From the NCBI GenBank assembly GCA_963970005.1, contig CAXAMN010027472.1, positions 284,107 to 348,106 on the forward strand: 64,000 nt of DNA. The letters run 5' to 3'. Each line of letters starts with the position of its first letter. Positions within the stretch are counted from its first letter, which is position 1. This stretch comes from Durusdinium trenchii. Lineage: Eukaryota > Sar > Dinophyceae > Suessiales > Symbiodiniaceae. The notes under the pieces are model-generated. The model worked only from the letters and a program-made list of their open reading frames with translations. It did not search any database and had not been told where the DNA came from. Both the position numbers and the translations under genes were made by a program. This document shows positions 13,561 to 24,494 of this stretch, piece after piece.

Positions 13561-13792
13561 GTAGAGCGTGTTTTGCTCGCTCTTCAGCCGTTTCGTCCTC
13601 TTCCAGGTCATCAGGCTGCTTCGAAGTGTCCGGGACGAGCGAACTGGAGGCCGACGAAGCCAGAAAGCGCCTCCCAAAATTTTGTGGGAGGGAAACGCTG
13701 GATTCCATTATTCCATCTCCAGTTGCAAGTCGGTCTCCTCCATGGAGCCCTAGCAGTCAATATGTTCTCAGAGTTCTCGCCCTGCTGCAGAG

Positions 13793-14236
13793 TTGCAAGT
13801 ACAACTGGTCACCGCCTCCTTCAACCACATCCGGCTCTCCTCGCTGCTGCCGGCGTTCCCACCCAAGCCATCAGACTCATCCCCAGGAGAGGGGCTCAGC
13901 AGCAAGCCCTCAGGAGGCTGTTGCTTGGCCGGCAATCTGCCGCTGGCGTGGAAGCTATCTTTAGTGTGGCTTTGTGCTTTGAACACTTCGCCCGCCGAAC
14001 CTTTCATGTGGGGATCCTTTGTCTAAGTATTTGTAAAAGGATTGGCAGAGTGGGCCCATTTCTTGGAATCCATCTTTGCAAGGGTGAAAAAAGAAATCCG
14101 GGTGCTGGTCAGCAATGAGGCAGAGCCTACTTTTGCCATGGATGGTGGTACAGGCTGGCAAGCTGTGCTGCACATCCGCAGTGATGCGCCAGACATCGGG
14201 GGCGAGGGCCTCACGCAAACTGTATACGCAATACCA
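13793..14236 (+). pseudogene. plus-strand gene piece, unknown, with one in-frame stop
   Basis: One plus-strand frame stays open across about 150 codons with only one stop (TAA at 14024). It encodes VQLVTASFNHIRLSSLLPAF upstream, and EWAHFLESIFARVKKEIRVL then FAMDGGTGWQAVLHIRSDAP downstream. Third positions are G/C-rich and the frame ends at a good GTGAGG donor (14237). No family is recognised. Either the stop lies in a small intron or skipped segment between two exons, or the copy is broken. Nothing else near it on the plus strand was assigned. Confidence 0.4.
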
Positions 14237-14299
14237 GTGAGGGTCATGACTGCAATAGGCTGAACAAGGTTGCCGACCTATTCTGCTGCCCGAGTGAGC

Positions 14300-16710
14300 C
14301 CACAGCACATTTGAGCCAAGCCTTGAAGAGATTCGGGCTCAGAACGGACAAGATCAAAAAGGATTCGCTCGGTACGCTGCGTTCAGAACGCAAGTTTTTG
14401 AAACGAAAGTTCTGAACTCCAAAACGCTCGAGCCGAGTGATCTAAGGTCTTGTGCGCTTTGGTGATGCTGTGTGTTGTGGAGCCTAAAACCTGAAGCATC
14501 AAAACCAACGATTTCAGAACAGTATGTCAACAAACTGGAGACCATACACTGGTGGGTTTTGTTTTATACCCTTGTGATCAAGTATTCAACATCTTTCAAG
14601 ACATCACAGGGCCGCAGTAATGTGCTCGAGTGCTGCGCCTTGGTCTGCGACCGTGTCACAGTATATATTGTTCTATTACACTAACTAATGATCACTGATG
14701 TCACTAATGATGATCTAGGGAAGGCACGAACTACGACCACCAGTCGTGCAAAAGACCATCCTAGTTTGTGGTTTCTTTGCCAGCTTTTGACCCACACCCA
14801 CATATACCAAGTCACCCAATAGTTGGTGTCCAAACTTGAACTGAATTTCGCGGAACCAATGAGCTCTCTGCGTGGTTCAAACCCTAGGATTCGAACCACC
14901 ATTGATTTAATGGGTGTTGTATCAAAGAACTACAGTTTTCGTAAGGATTTTAGACTACAAAACCAGGTCAACTATTCTTTTAATGATCTTCCAAGGCCAG
15001 GGCCACTGCAGTTGCCACAGCTAGGCTCAGGTTCTAAGTCAAATGACTGGTGGATCTGCAGCGACCGACGGCTTTCCTAGCTGACTCCCAAGGCCTTTTC
15101 CTACCTGCCGCAGACGATGTCATGGACCCTCAGCATTGACCCGTGAAAGACGATCTCTACAACTAGAGTGGTTTTGGGGTTCCACGTGGTCCTCTGCAGG
15201 AGAGCTTTACCGTTCTTCGCCTGTTCTTGTTTAGCTGCGAAACCAATTTCCCCAAGAAGGTGTTTTCAGCTTATCCACTGACTGGGTAGGCTAGTATTGA
15301 GCTTGGGCCAACTCAGTGTGGGACAGCGCGCGCTCTATGCGCCAGACTTCTCGTCTCGCGGGGCAGTGCGCCCGACTTCCGGGCACCTGTTTGATGACCC
15401 CCGTGGCATCCTCATCGATGCTCGAGAAAATGTTGTCATCATAGTTCCTTGGCAACGAGATTCATCCACCAAGGATGGGAGTTGGGCCGAATACGCCCTG
15501 GAAGGGACCCACATGGAACCTGAAAACTACTGGTTTGTGGAGGAAGATCGTCTCGCGAAGCTCGTTGCCATCAGGTTCCATGTCAATCAATTTTCTTGGG
15601 TCAGTATAAAGCATTGTGATCACATCCCTGGTCGTCCATTGGGTTCATTTGTCTTCTCCAAGGTCCCTTGGGGTATGATCATCTGTCGACCAGGGGTCAC
15701 AGCTTGACATATTTGGGCTCTGGAATCTCCGAGCCGTATCCCTTCAGATTTTCTGGAACACAAATTGAACATGTCTTTTTTCGATACACAATATCCAATA
15801 CAGGCCTCGAGTAAAGACTTCCTCCCGGACTAAGAACTAAGAACGCACTTGATTGACCAAACACTCCATGGGACTGGAATATATAATTAGAGTGTGTATG
15901 TATATATATATATATACGCACAGTATATTGTATATTATAATAGGTTCCGTGATGGTTTGTGTCCCAAAAATCATCCCCTAGCCATATAACAGTATACTAC
16001 ATATTATGTTTATGTAATTTATTTGCTTCCGTTGACCCTACCCTTGTCTGTCGCTACATGTGCCATTGACCTACATGACATGTCATGCACCCCGGGTAGC
16101 GGAGCCGACATCGACCCGACGAGGTCACCAGGGAGACGAATGGAAGACCATGGTTCCTTTGAAGAGCTGTGATCTGTATATTATATATATATAGGTTTAT
16201 ATATATATATAGGTTGTTGAAGTATGTTGAAGTGCAAATTATATCAGTTTCTTCAGTTCCTGACCAAACTTTGGAGTCAATTATATGATCTATATAAGTG
16301 ACCCTTTTCAGGCTTGTTCGAGACCTAAGTCACCAAGGGATCAAGTTCGGTCACGAACTGAGGATCAGGTATATATGCAAAATGTGTTATTCTTGTCTCT
16401 TCAGTCCATTGCCTGTAAGGCGCAACACACTTCGAGGCGAGGACATTGTCTTGATCTTCGACTGCACAGATCAGTGTACAGTACCAGTACCCTCTCAGTT
16501 CGCAGAAAAAGACATCCTTCAAAAATAAACGAGTTATTGAAAAGAAAGACGGGTTTTTGATTTGGGATGGTTTTGAGTGAAAGTGTTGGCTGCTTCCGTT
16601 GGGCCACTTGGGCTCAACCCCACGGAGATGGACAGTACTGGTATGACAGCCAGGCACTCAGAAACGCTCAGAGCTGAGACAAAACGCAAACTTTTCCCCC
16701 AGCGTGCAGC
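14300..16710. other. no gene recognised; AT microsatellites
   Basis: Contains TA runs at about 15900-15917 and 16178-16212, the latter two tracts separated by AGGTT. A plus-strand frame at 15297-15440 is exon-like (RGILIDARENVVII) but has no recognised family. This stretch lies just beyond the 3' end of the transposase-like gene, where a transposon end would be expected; I did not find a matching inverted repeat by eye. Confidence 0.35.
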
Positions 16711-18744
16711 TCAACGCTGCAAGTAACCTGCTTTGACATACTCCTGCCGCGCTTTCGTAAGAAAGCGCAAAAGAACACGGGACACCACCGTAGTGGGATG
16801 TACACGCCTACTGATTCGGCTCGTTCTGCCGATGTTGTCTTCATCCATCTGGGTTCCCCAGTTCAAAGGGTGTAGGACCCATGGACTCTTGCGAGATTCC
16901 ATCAACAAATCTGTGAGGAAAAGGTGATGCAAACAATGAAACTTTGGAACAAGAACAAACAGGCACTGGCTGCGGGAATAGGCAATCCTGGCTGCTCTGC
17001 AATACAGCTTCAGGAAATCCATCCCAAGCTTTCCAGCACGCGCCGCCACGCTGGCTTCAAGCCATACGTCATCCACACTGTACATTAAAGCAAAACTCTC
17101 GTTCGCACATATAGCAGCCTGCCGAGTGACGAGGAAAAGCTCATCCTCTGACTCAACTGTTTGCGACCAAGCGATGAACCACTTAAGCAGCACAGCTGTT
17201 GTAGCTCCCTTGCCCCACCCACCATTTGGATAGTCCTTGGTGGTGTCCCAATTGATGCCCTCCTTTGTGAAAGCGGAGACATGCAAGTACTCAGAGTTTG
17301 CCTTTGCCCAGGCTTGAATGTGGTCGTTGAGATGTTCAAACCGTGTATCTATTCCACTACCATCGAAGTAGGTTGATGCTATGGCAAGAGCGTTTCCCAT
17401 AAACAGCTTCCCAGCTCCCAAATGAAAGTTGTGCCATGGGTCAAATCTGTAGAGTTTTTCCAACTCACCTTCTGTGTGCAAATTTTTGGAGAATGGTGGA
17501 AGCTCCTTGAAAGGACTCTCCCTGCCGATTGTATCCAGCCATTCGGGCGTCTCGGAGCTCAGGTTTTCAAACGGGTATGGACCCTTGCCAGCTTCGCAAA
17601 GGTGACAAATACCCCTACACCAAACTGGTTCACCGGTGTCCGCGCCAATGACCTTCGGGTAGCATGCAAAGTTGCGCTCCAGGCAGCCGGCTTTGGCCAA
17701 AAATGGCCAATCGCCAGAAACTCCAATGAGCATCATGTTGAACCGAGTCCCTTGAGTATCAGTCACACCTTCACGGGAAACAAAGTCTTGTTCATCGGCT
17801 GCAAAGGAAAGAAGGTCTCGCACAGCAGAATCATTCTTGGCATACTGGCTCTTCGGCAGAACCCCACACAAGTAGCGCGTTGTAAAAACATGCCCTTGAT
17901 AGTTCAGCTTCATCTTCAAGTACTTATTTTTGATACCCAAAGACCGCCGCTTCTTCTGGCACTCCTGCAGACCTTTGCCTAGCAGGCTCCGCCATGAGCA
18001 AACGAAGAACTGGCTTTTCTTCCTTGTGCGACCCTCGTCCCCATGGAAGGCAATTGCACAAGTCCTAGCCAAAGAAATCTTCCCCTCGGCTTCCAGTTGG
18101 AAAGCTGGATGTAGTGGGTCATATTGACGGTACCTTTCCCAAAAACTTGCCCAAATTTGCTCACAGCGCTTTGGATCTGGCTGTGCCAAGCCCGTCAAAA
18201 CGTGCCATAGGTTCCTCTGAAGGATGAACTCTAGCCAGTCCCTCAAACGCAACGCCTGAAAGGACTTCTTTCCTTCAACTTCTCCATTGACTTTTGACAA
18301 GTCGATCGGTAATCGAAGCTTGTACTTGCTGAACTGTCGGTGAGCATCCCTCTCAGCATTCCGGTCACTTGAAGACGCCAGATTGAGGAGGCCTGGTGAC
18401 CTCAACGAGGCCTTGACCCCGATGTCGCTCACAATGTTCTTGGCAGTGCTCACTGCTTGGTTGCATGGAGCCTCGGCGCCATTGAATCTAATTTCGCTCA
18501 TTGACGGAGGGAACTTAAGAGGCACAAAAGAAACATTGTCAAGAAAACACTGGCTAAGCATGGCACACCTGAACCTATAGCGCCCGCAAAGCCACGCAGT
18601 ATTTGACCAGGCGTTCCACCTGGCAAGTAAGCGAAACAAACTTGCAGCACATGCAGCAAAGGGTGCCAGTGTGAAACACTTGATGTTGTTTTCCTCAAGT
18701 CGCTCATCGACAGAATCTACAATCCCTAGGGCGACGGTGGCCAA
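16711..18744 (-). CDS. DDE-type transposase-like protein (Tnp2/KDZ/Plavaka-like), gene E
   Basis: A single uninterrupted frame of 677 codons, unlike the multi-exon genes upstream. Signatures in order: HGDEGRTRKK around residue 236, GVSGDWPFLAKAG at 345, a CxxC pair in ICHLCEAG at 380-383, FDPWHNFHLGAGK at 435-446, VPKFHCLHH at 600, and a C-terminal DEDNIGRTSRISRRVH. The second, third and fourth blocks resemble the 'D.PA..K...C..C' and 'D..HN.lLG..K' blocks of Tnp2/KDZ/Plavaka transposases, and PKFH..H resembles the block near their end. D236, D345 and D435 are candidate catalytic acids. This assignment is by motif layout only. The gene is the last of five minus-strand genes, 230 bp after gene D. 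It could be an active transposase, a domesticated copy, or a dinoflagellate-specific multi-copy family. Confidence 0.6.
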   Translation of the reverse strand: MATVALGIVDSVDERLEENNIKCFTLAPFAACAASLFRLLARWNAWSNTAWLCGRYRFRCAMLSQCFLDNVSFVPLKFPPSMSEIRFNGAEAPCNQAVSTAKNIVSDIGVKASLRSPGLLNLASSSDRNAERDAHRQFSKYKLRLPIDLSKVNGEVEGKKSFQALRLRDWLEFILQRNLWHVLTGLAQPDPKRCEQIWASFWERYRQYDPLHPAFQLEAEGKISLARTCAIAFHGDEGRTRKKSQFFVCSWRSLLGKGLQECQKKRRSLGIKNKYLKMKLNYQGHVFTTRYLCGVLPKSQYAKNDSAVRDLLSFAADEQDFVSREGVTDTQGTRFNMMLIGVSGDWPFLAKAGCLERNFACYPKVIGADTGEPVWCRGICHLCEAGKGPYPFENLSSETPEWLDTIGRESPFKELPPFSKNLHTEGELEKLYRFDPWHNFHLGAGKLFMGNALAIASTYFDGSGIDTRFEHLNDHIQAWAKANSEYLHVSAFTKEGINWDTTKDYPNGGWGKGATTAVLLKWFIAWSQTVESEDELFLVTRQAAICANESFALMYSVDDVWLEASVAARAGKLGMDFLKLYCRAARIAYSRSQCLFVLVPKFHCLHHLFLTDLLMESRKSPWVLHPLNWGTQMDEDNIGRTSRISRRVHPTTVVSRVLLRFLTKARQEYVKAGYLQR

Positions 18745-18971
18745 ACCACGCTGACGAACTCTAAAGTGTACACGTATACTAGAGAGAGGCGCCAGGCCAT
18801 CAAAACATCAAGCTAACAAGCATGGCTTTGGACAGAACACTCTTCAACTCTGCCTTTCAAGACGTGGCCTGGACCTGACGAATTGTGCATATCAACACCC
18901 ATTGCTGTAGGTTTTCCCACAGCCTCTAAAGGTGTTTGAAACCCAAGACTCTCCAGCCCCCAAAAAGAAAT

Positions 18972-20870
18972 TCACTTCTTAGTCTTCTTATTCGTTTTGC
19001 TTTTGGCTTTGGCTGCGGCAGATGAAGCATCCTTCCGTTTTTTGGAGGGGTCCTCAACACTGCCTGACCCTGGCTCACTCTCAGACTTCTTCTTGAAGAA
19101 CTTTTTGCTTTGCCTGCAGGGCCGATCTAGAGCATGAGGTAGAACTACAGGGGGAAATATGTCAGCTTCAGACTTCAATCCTCAAGGTTTTGTTTGCTGA
19201 GAACCAGGCCGGATCTTTGCTTCGAGGGCAGCTGCCTTGCTGCACCTGAAGGCAACGGGGATGGGAAGATCTGTGGAGATTGGTTTTGGCAAATGAGTTT
19301 AGCACACGGCTGTGGAACTGCGCATTTTGGGCTCAGCCCTTTTCCAAAACCTGGGCGTTCACTTTGAAATGGGATTGATTGGAACGCCAAATGCACACAT
19401 GCATCATGAAACCAATACAATGTTCAGTGAGAAACGCTTCGCCAAAGCCATCCAATCCACCATCAGACCAAATGTCATTGCAGGAGTCGTACTCCGTATC
19501 CAGCTTGGAGATATGGTGGTCGAGTTCCTTCAACGACCTTGGCCAACTGTAGGTCTAAAGCCCCACGACGCAAGCAACAGGCATGGTGGACCTAAGACTT
19601 GCACCCGGTAGTCTCAGAGCAAGCAAAAGTCTCTGAGATATTTTTCTTGAGTGCTCGAAGCTTCCCGCTCTTTTGTAGAATGCTCTCCATGAACTTGTGA
19701 AAAGCATCTTTGTGAGCCTCCCCACTGGTTGCTTCATGCAATGTGTTTCTTAAAGAAGACTTTTTCAGATGATCGATGTTGGAATAAGCCTGCCTTGTCC
19801 TCAGCATTTGCGGTACCAACAGCTTTCTCGTTGTTCAACCTGGCTTCCATCTTTTCCAGGTTGGCAAATGCGCCATCTGGAATTTCTGGACTGGCAGACC
19901 CCTCCTGATCAGGCGTGAGGGGTTGGTGGGGAAGGTTGAAGTGGAAGCTACGGGGTTGCATCAAGAATACACCACATGTATACAGCATGGCCTTTGGTTG
20001 CTCACGCTTGCGGTCGATCTGCTCGTGACTTGTCTTTTCTTTGCGACTTCCGTGCTCCCGGATCTGGACCCAGTACTCCTTTTCACCATCATACTTGTTC
20101 AACCTGCCAATGTAATTGAGAACACGCTAGTCTAGTCTTAGTGACATTTAAAAAGTCACAAAGGATGGCAAGCGCCCGCACCTTACCATGGTATCTGGAT
20201 TCATCATGCAGACCCGAATGGCTCCAGCGATTCTTGACCTCAGGCGGTGGGCACGTGACCATTTGGTATAGCATGCAACTCCACTTGAAGGATCTTGAAG
20301 GGTATGTTCTTGATCTTAAAGGGCAAACCATATATTATATATATTATATCACCATTGCTGTGTTCAGCCGAAATACTTGGACCACTTGAGATCATGTTCC
20401 ATCTCATATTCACTGTACCACGCTTCATCGATGATCAGCTCTGTGGTTCGTTCGCGACGCACCAGTGTCTCTATGGATCGCAGAAAACTTTCCTGAATGA
20501 GCACGCTGGCAAATACAAGGGTTTGTTGGGCACTGCCGCGCCCTTTACAACCAAAACTCTTGAACATATGGAGGGAAACTACCATTGAACCCGGAAAGCA
20601 GCACAGCACGATAGCACAAGCAAACCCTATAAAATCATGGAGGTGATTGCAGGGCATGTGAAAAGGGTTTGCTTGCCTCAATTTGATGAATACTTTTCTA
20701 GGAACTCGGTCAAAGTTGACCTTGGCCAGCACTTGAGCCATCAAGTTCTTGGCATCGGGACCCTCGTTCCACTTAGCAACGACAGCCTCACTAACTCCCA
20801 AATCCTTTCTCTTCTTGTGTGGGGCCACCATCCTCCGGATTCGAGCCTTCGCAGCCAGATTCAATTTCTC
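18972..20870 (-). CDS. multi-exon basic protein, dinoflagellate multi-copy family, gene D
   Basis: Exons in order on the minus strand: 20870-20706 (EKLNLAAKARIRRMV.., ends at GTTCCT donor), from 20492 (ESFLRSIETLVRRERTTELI, ..EYEMEHDLKWSK), about 20300-20170 (less certain), about 20116-19995 (LNKYDGEKEYWVQIREHG, GC donor), about 19895-19812 (EGSASPEIPDGAFANLEKME), about 19759-19630 (HKDAFHKFMESILQKSGKLR), about 19530-19420 (ELDHHISKLDTEYDS), and a last lysine-rich exon ending at TGA 18972. Most junctions keep phase. I recall the block 'NKYDG..EYWV' from a large unnamed Symbiodiniaceae family; function is unknown. The C-terminal tail (KKRKD, NKKTKK) looks like a nuclear or nucleic-acid-binding tail. 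The gene lies between C and E on the same strand. Confidence 0.55.
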
Positions 20871-21211
20871 CTGGCAGGCACGAGCAGCGACACAACCCCC
20901 CATTAAATGTTTCATTCAGATCCGTACGCCGCAGAGGCTCTCCTGGCGAGTGAACTGACGGCGAGGCTTCGCGGGAGGCAGTGCGGGTTGGGCTGGTGGA
21001 GAGGGGGTTTTCACCTCTTTCTCGGCTGGAGACAAAGAGTCACTCTGGCGATCATGGTGCATGGAACTATCAGGTGCCCCTGCAGCAGAAGTCCGGCATG
21101 GGGTTGGAATAGGCCTCTCCTTTCAGGCTCAACGGAAGTGAAATACAAGTCCATCATTTAAACTTATATAAATCGATCTCTATAAACTTCAAAAAGGAAA
21201 ACCCTTTTGAA

Positions 21212-21809
21212 CTAGACGTCCTCCACACGCTTGCTGGGTTCTTCTGCTGCTGTTTCCAGGTCAACAGACACATCAACATCCGAGTCCAAGTCAATGCACA
21301 CTGCTCTAGGTTCCCCAAGACCTCCTGGAATTGGAAATGTGCTCGGATACCGTGCGCGGAGTTCCTCATCTGTGGCCTCAGTGTATAGCCATGAGCAACC
21401 ACCAAACCGCTAGCCACGTGTCTAACTCACCTAAGTACTGGAATGGTCTCCATGCTGGCAGTGCTAGGCCGAGGTCCAGCCTGAAGATGTTTTACAAACA
21501 AAACTGCTAGGCTGAGTGTGTTCATTCACAAGTACCTGGCCTCACAGGACATTTCCATCTCAATGTCCTTTCAATTTCAACAAACAGCATGAGCCAGTCG
21601 GACCAAAGGAAGGCTAGGCAGTCCTGAATTTCCCTTAAGAGTCTTTCTTCTTCTTGCTCCAGCTCGGTCTTTACTTCTCGAAAGCCATCGGCTAGGGTGG
21701 CACAGCTGGAAAGCAGACTTCCACCAGGAGCATGGGGTGTGTGACCAGCCATGACGGTCACTGGCAGGGCCGAAGGTAGTTCACTTACAAGCTCCGATCC
21801 CAAAAAACC
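21212..21809 (-). CDS. two-exon small acidic protein, gene C
   Basis: Exon 21809-21546 (88 codons, starts after TGCAG, ends at a GTGAGG donor) encodes a segment with a charged coiled-coil-like helix (REVKTELEQEEERLLREIQD) followed by a hydrophobic helix (CLAFLWSDWLMLFVEIER). Exon 21409-21212 starts after CTAG and ends at TAG; it encodes FGGCSWLYTEATDEELRARY and an acidic tail ending SKRVEDV. Phases agree (0/0). An upstream exon may exist (VANLLQ, before 21809). No function is recognised. The gene sits between B and D in the same array and may be the last part of a longer transcript with B, although B has its own stop. Confidence 0.5.
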
Positions 21810-21972
21810 CTGCAGGAGATTAGCTACCTTGAACAAGAACTTTGTTTTCTCAAGACTCCTATATATAAAAATGACTTGATGGCATGAAATCTGGTCGGAC
21901 CTTTTCAGCATCGATCGGCATCGATCTTGCGAGCGTTCGATTTCGAACTGTTCCGGGCACCCCGATAAGCCA

Positions 21973-22124
21973 AAAAACCCATAAATCGTTTATGGGTTTT
22001 TACGGGTAAATTACGGGTTGTGTACGGGTTGCGTACGGGTTGGGAAAAACTGGGTTTTCTACCAGATTATGGGTTATTATGGGTTTTTTATGGGTTGTTT
22101 ATGGGTTGATTATGGGTTTTCTCG
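21973..22124. repeat. GGGTT-rich telomere-like degenerate repeat with perfect hairpin
   Basis: About eleven GGGTT-type units (TTATGGGTT, TACGGGTT) in one orientation on the plus strand. At the left edge a perfect 13-bp inverted repeat, AAAAACCCATAAA and its complement, flanks a 3-nt TCG loop (21973-21985 and 21989-22001). The unit resembles, but is not, the TTTAGGG telomere repeat. It lies between genes B and C. Confidence 0.75.
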
Positions 22125-22217
22125 ATTCTGCAGTATCAGAATTGTATTTTTCTTTCGGGTCGGAAGAAAAACAGGTGGAGACACTCATGTTCGATCACAG
22201 GGAGCCCGGGCAACCCT

Positions 22218-23739
22218 TCAGATAGCATCGGGAATATGCGGTTCCCATTCCCGTGGCACGCGCAAGCCTTTCAGCTTGCGTAAATACTTGAATACATCTC
22301 CCAGCCGTGCGTGTGGCCATTGCTCAGGAGAGTCCTCCGGAAAGGTGAGAAAGGACTGCAGCGCTGGTGGGACCACTGGTGGAGAAGCAGGGCCAACAGG
22401 CTCAGAAATCAACCGAGCGTGTAGGTCAACCACCGCACGTGCGAACTTGATAGGGTAGATCCTCAAACATGACACCACTGACACCACTGCGATTGGTATA
22501 AGGAAATCAATATATATATATATATAGCCACTAAAAAGTTGCCCATTTGATCCAAATTAGACTAGGAACTCGGTGGCGCGCAGCGTATTCTTTACACCTT
22601 GGTAACGAACCTTGTTGTTCTTGTCCCTGTATCGTCTCACCGTTTCCTCGCGATTTGGGTGCTCCTCCTTAAACTTCTTCCATTGAAACTTGCCCTTGTC
22701 AAGGGATTTGACATGTCCGCTGGAAGACCAACAGTAATGCCGTTTCGGTGTGCCTCCACCATAGTGCCCCATCCACCACCCCACTCGGTGCACCTAGCTG
22801 AAGCCAGGAAGCTGATTGCTAGTAAAATCTATTTGCTTCAAACATCGAATATGTGAATGCTTCGCATCCCTTCAAAGCATCAAATGTATTCATTCAACCT
22901 AGTGGCTTTGTTCAGGTTTCCGCCAGCTACGATGTGGCAGTTTAGCGTGTAACGGAAAGCAGGATAGAACTCCATCACCGACAATCCTGGCTGCTCCAAA
23001 CACCAGACTCCTCCTTTGGACGTGGTGAGAAGACAAAGCAAGCAGCTCCTCCAGGGAACCCAAATGAAGTGTTTCTTTTCTATGGGGCTCCGTTTTGGGG
23101 GCGAGTGCCTTGCTAAATTTGTTAGGACATGTTCAAAACATGTCTCACATGTGGACCCAATCCTCTCACAAAGCTCGTTTCCTTCCACCACCGATCGAAG
23201 CTGTAGGTTCCCCACGCTACAGCACGCAGAACGCCCCGATGTTCCCCTATTCATCGGTCCCCATGAAGAGCATTTGGTGGCAAGCAGGACAACGAAGCCC
23301 ACGTCCGACCTGCCTTTCAAGATCCAGATGCAGGCCAACCTGAGACACAGGACAGTCGCGAGATGTTGGGCAACAGGCATGTGAAGAAAAGCTTGTGCAC
23401 GAGGGAAAAATTGGGAACAACCAAACAATGCAGTATATAGAAGAAGAACAGAAATCCACTGGAGTGAAGAATGTTCATGAAGTCAGACTTGTGGGATTTC
23501 TTCTTACCAGCTTCGTAGAGAACATCAAACTTGGCCGACTTCAAATGTGAATAGCGAGCCATCTTGGTAGTGTTGGCAACACCTGCAAATAGCTCTATGA
23601 AGTCCATGTCCTGCAAGCAGAGTCCCTAGCATGCGAACAAACACGTGCATAAAAAACACACGACCAATTCAAGCTCCTCTTCGTCCAGCTTGAATTGGTC
23701 CGACACACAGTGGAGCAGGAACACTATAAGCGCCAGGGC
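22218..23739 (-). CDS. methyltransferase-like protein with ELFAG and LEQPG motifs, gene B (5' end not found)
   Basis: Six exons join in phase: 23739-23665, 23610-23432, 23339-23163, 23048-22924, 22783-22570, 22461-22218, giving 337 codons plus TGA. Donors are GTCGTG, GCATTG, GATTGG, GCGGAA and GTTCCT, so GC and GA donors are needed. Order of blocks: DMDFIELFAGVANTTKMARY, KCSSWGPMNRGTSGRSACC, VWCLEQPGLSVMEFYPAF, GWWMGHYGGGTPKRHYCW, then a lysine/arginine-rich segment and a C-terminal VPREWEPHIPDAI. The first resembles motif I of C5-cytosine methyltransferases (DLFAG.GG), the second loosely resembles motif IV (PCQ.FS..NR) with the PC proline missing, the third the motif VI position. Function as a methyltransferase is inference. 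I recall this as a very abundant unnamed dinoflagellate family. The initiating exon lies above 23739 and was not found. Confidence 0.6.
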
Positions 23740-24494
23740 CTGCAACAAAGGTTTTCAAACCCTCAATTGACTCAATTGTGGACGCTATTATACTAAATTA
23801 GCTTTGACCTGGCCTTCGGAGCACCCATTTTCCGAAGACGCCACATCAAAAGATCCAAACACACCATGGATCCCAACCAAAGGGAAAAGGGGCCCTTCGC
23901 TCGAGCTTGAGATGGCTACCTGATGCTACCCTTCATACATGGCAGTCGTGCTCATGAACGCCATACATGCCTTTGATGCACAGTTGAGAGCTCAAACAAA
24001 TTAAGACATGCCAGAAACTCCTTTCTTTCTTTGGACCGACTTCTTCAGAAGATCGATCCGTACCCTCCAGCGCTCCCCACGAGTCTTGCCAGCAGGATGA
24101 CCTCAAAGCACGGATAGGCAACACATGTATTTAATGCTAGCTCATAGATATATATTAAATATACTTTTGCTCGGCAGGTTTATCTATATATGAGCTTCAA
24201 CACATGGCCGACAAACTCTGAGACTGCGCAAGCAGCTCCTTTTTCCTTTGCGACCAGTTGGGACATCTAAGGTTTTCTTGGCGGGAGGGGTGGCTTTCAA
24301 TCACCATCTAGCCTCCACTTGAACCACTCTCCAAAATACCCGGAGTACAGGACTGACACCCTGACCCACACGGACTTGGCAATCAACAATGTACTTCACC
24401 CTTAATTCTGCACATGCAATTTTGGTCTTAGGTCACGCAGTCACTCCGAAATCCCCTGAAAGCATTTAGCTTTCATTCAGCATCGAAAAACACC

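Noticed and set aside
14865..14900. tRNA B-box-like GGTTCGAATCC on the minus strand
   Set aside because: No matching T-stem, no A box at the right distance and no cloverleaf; the sequence is part of a short palindrome.
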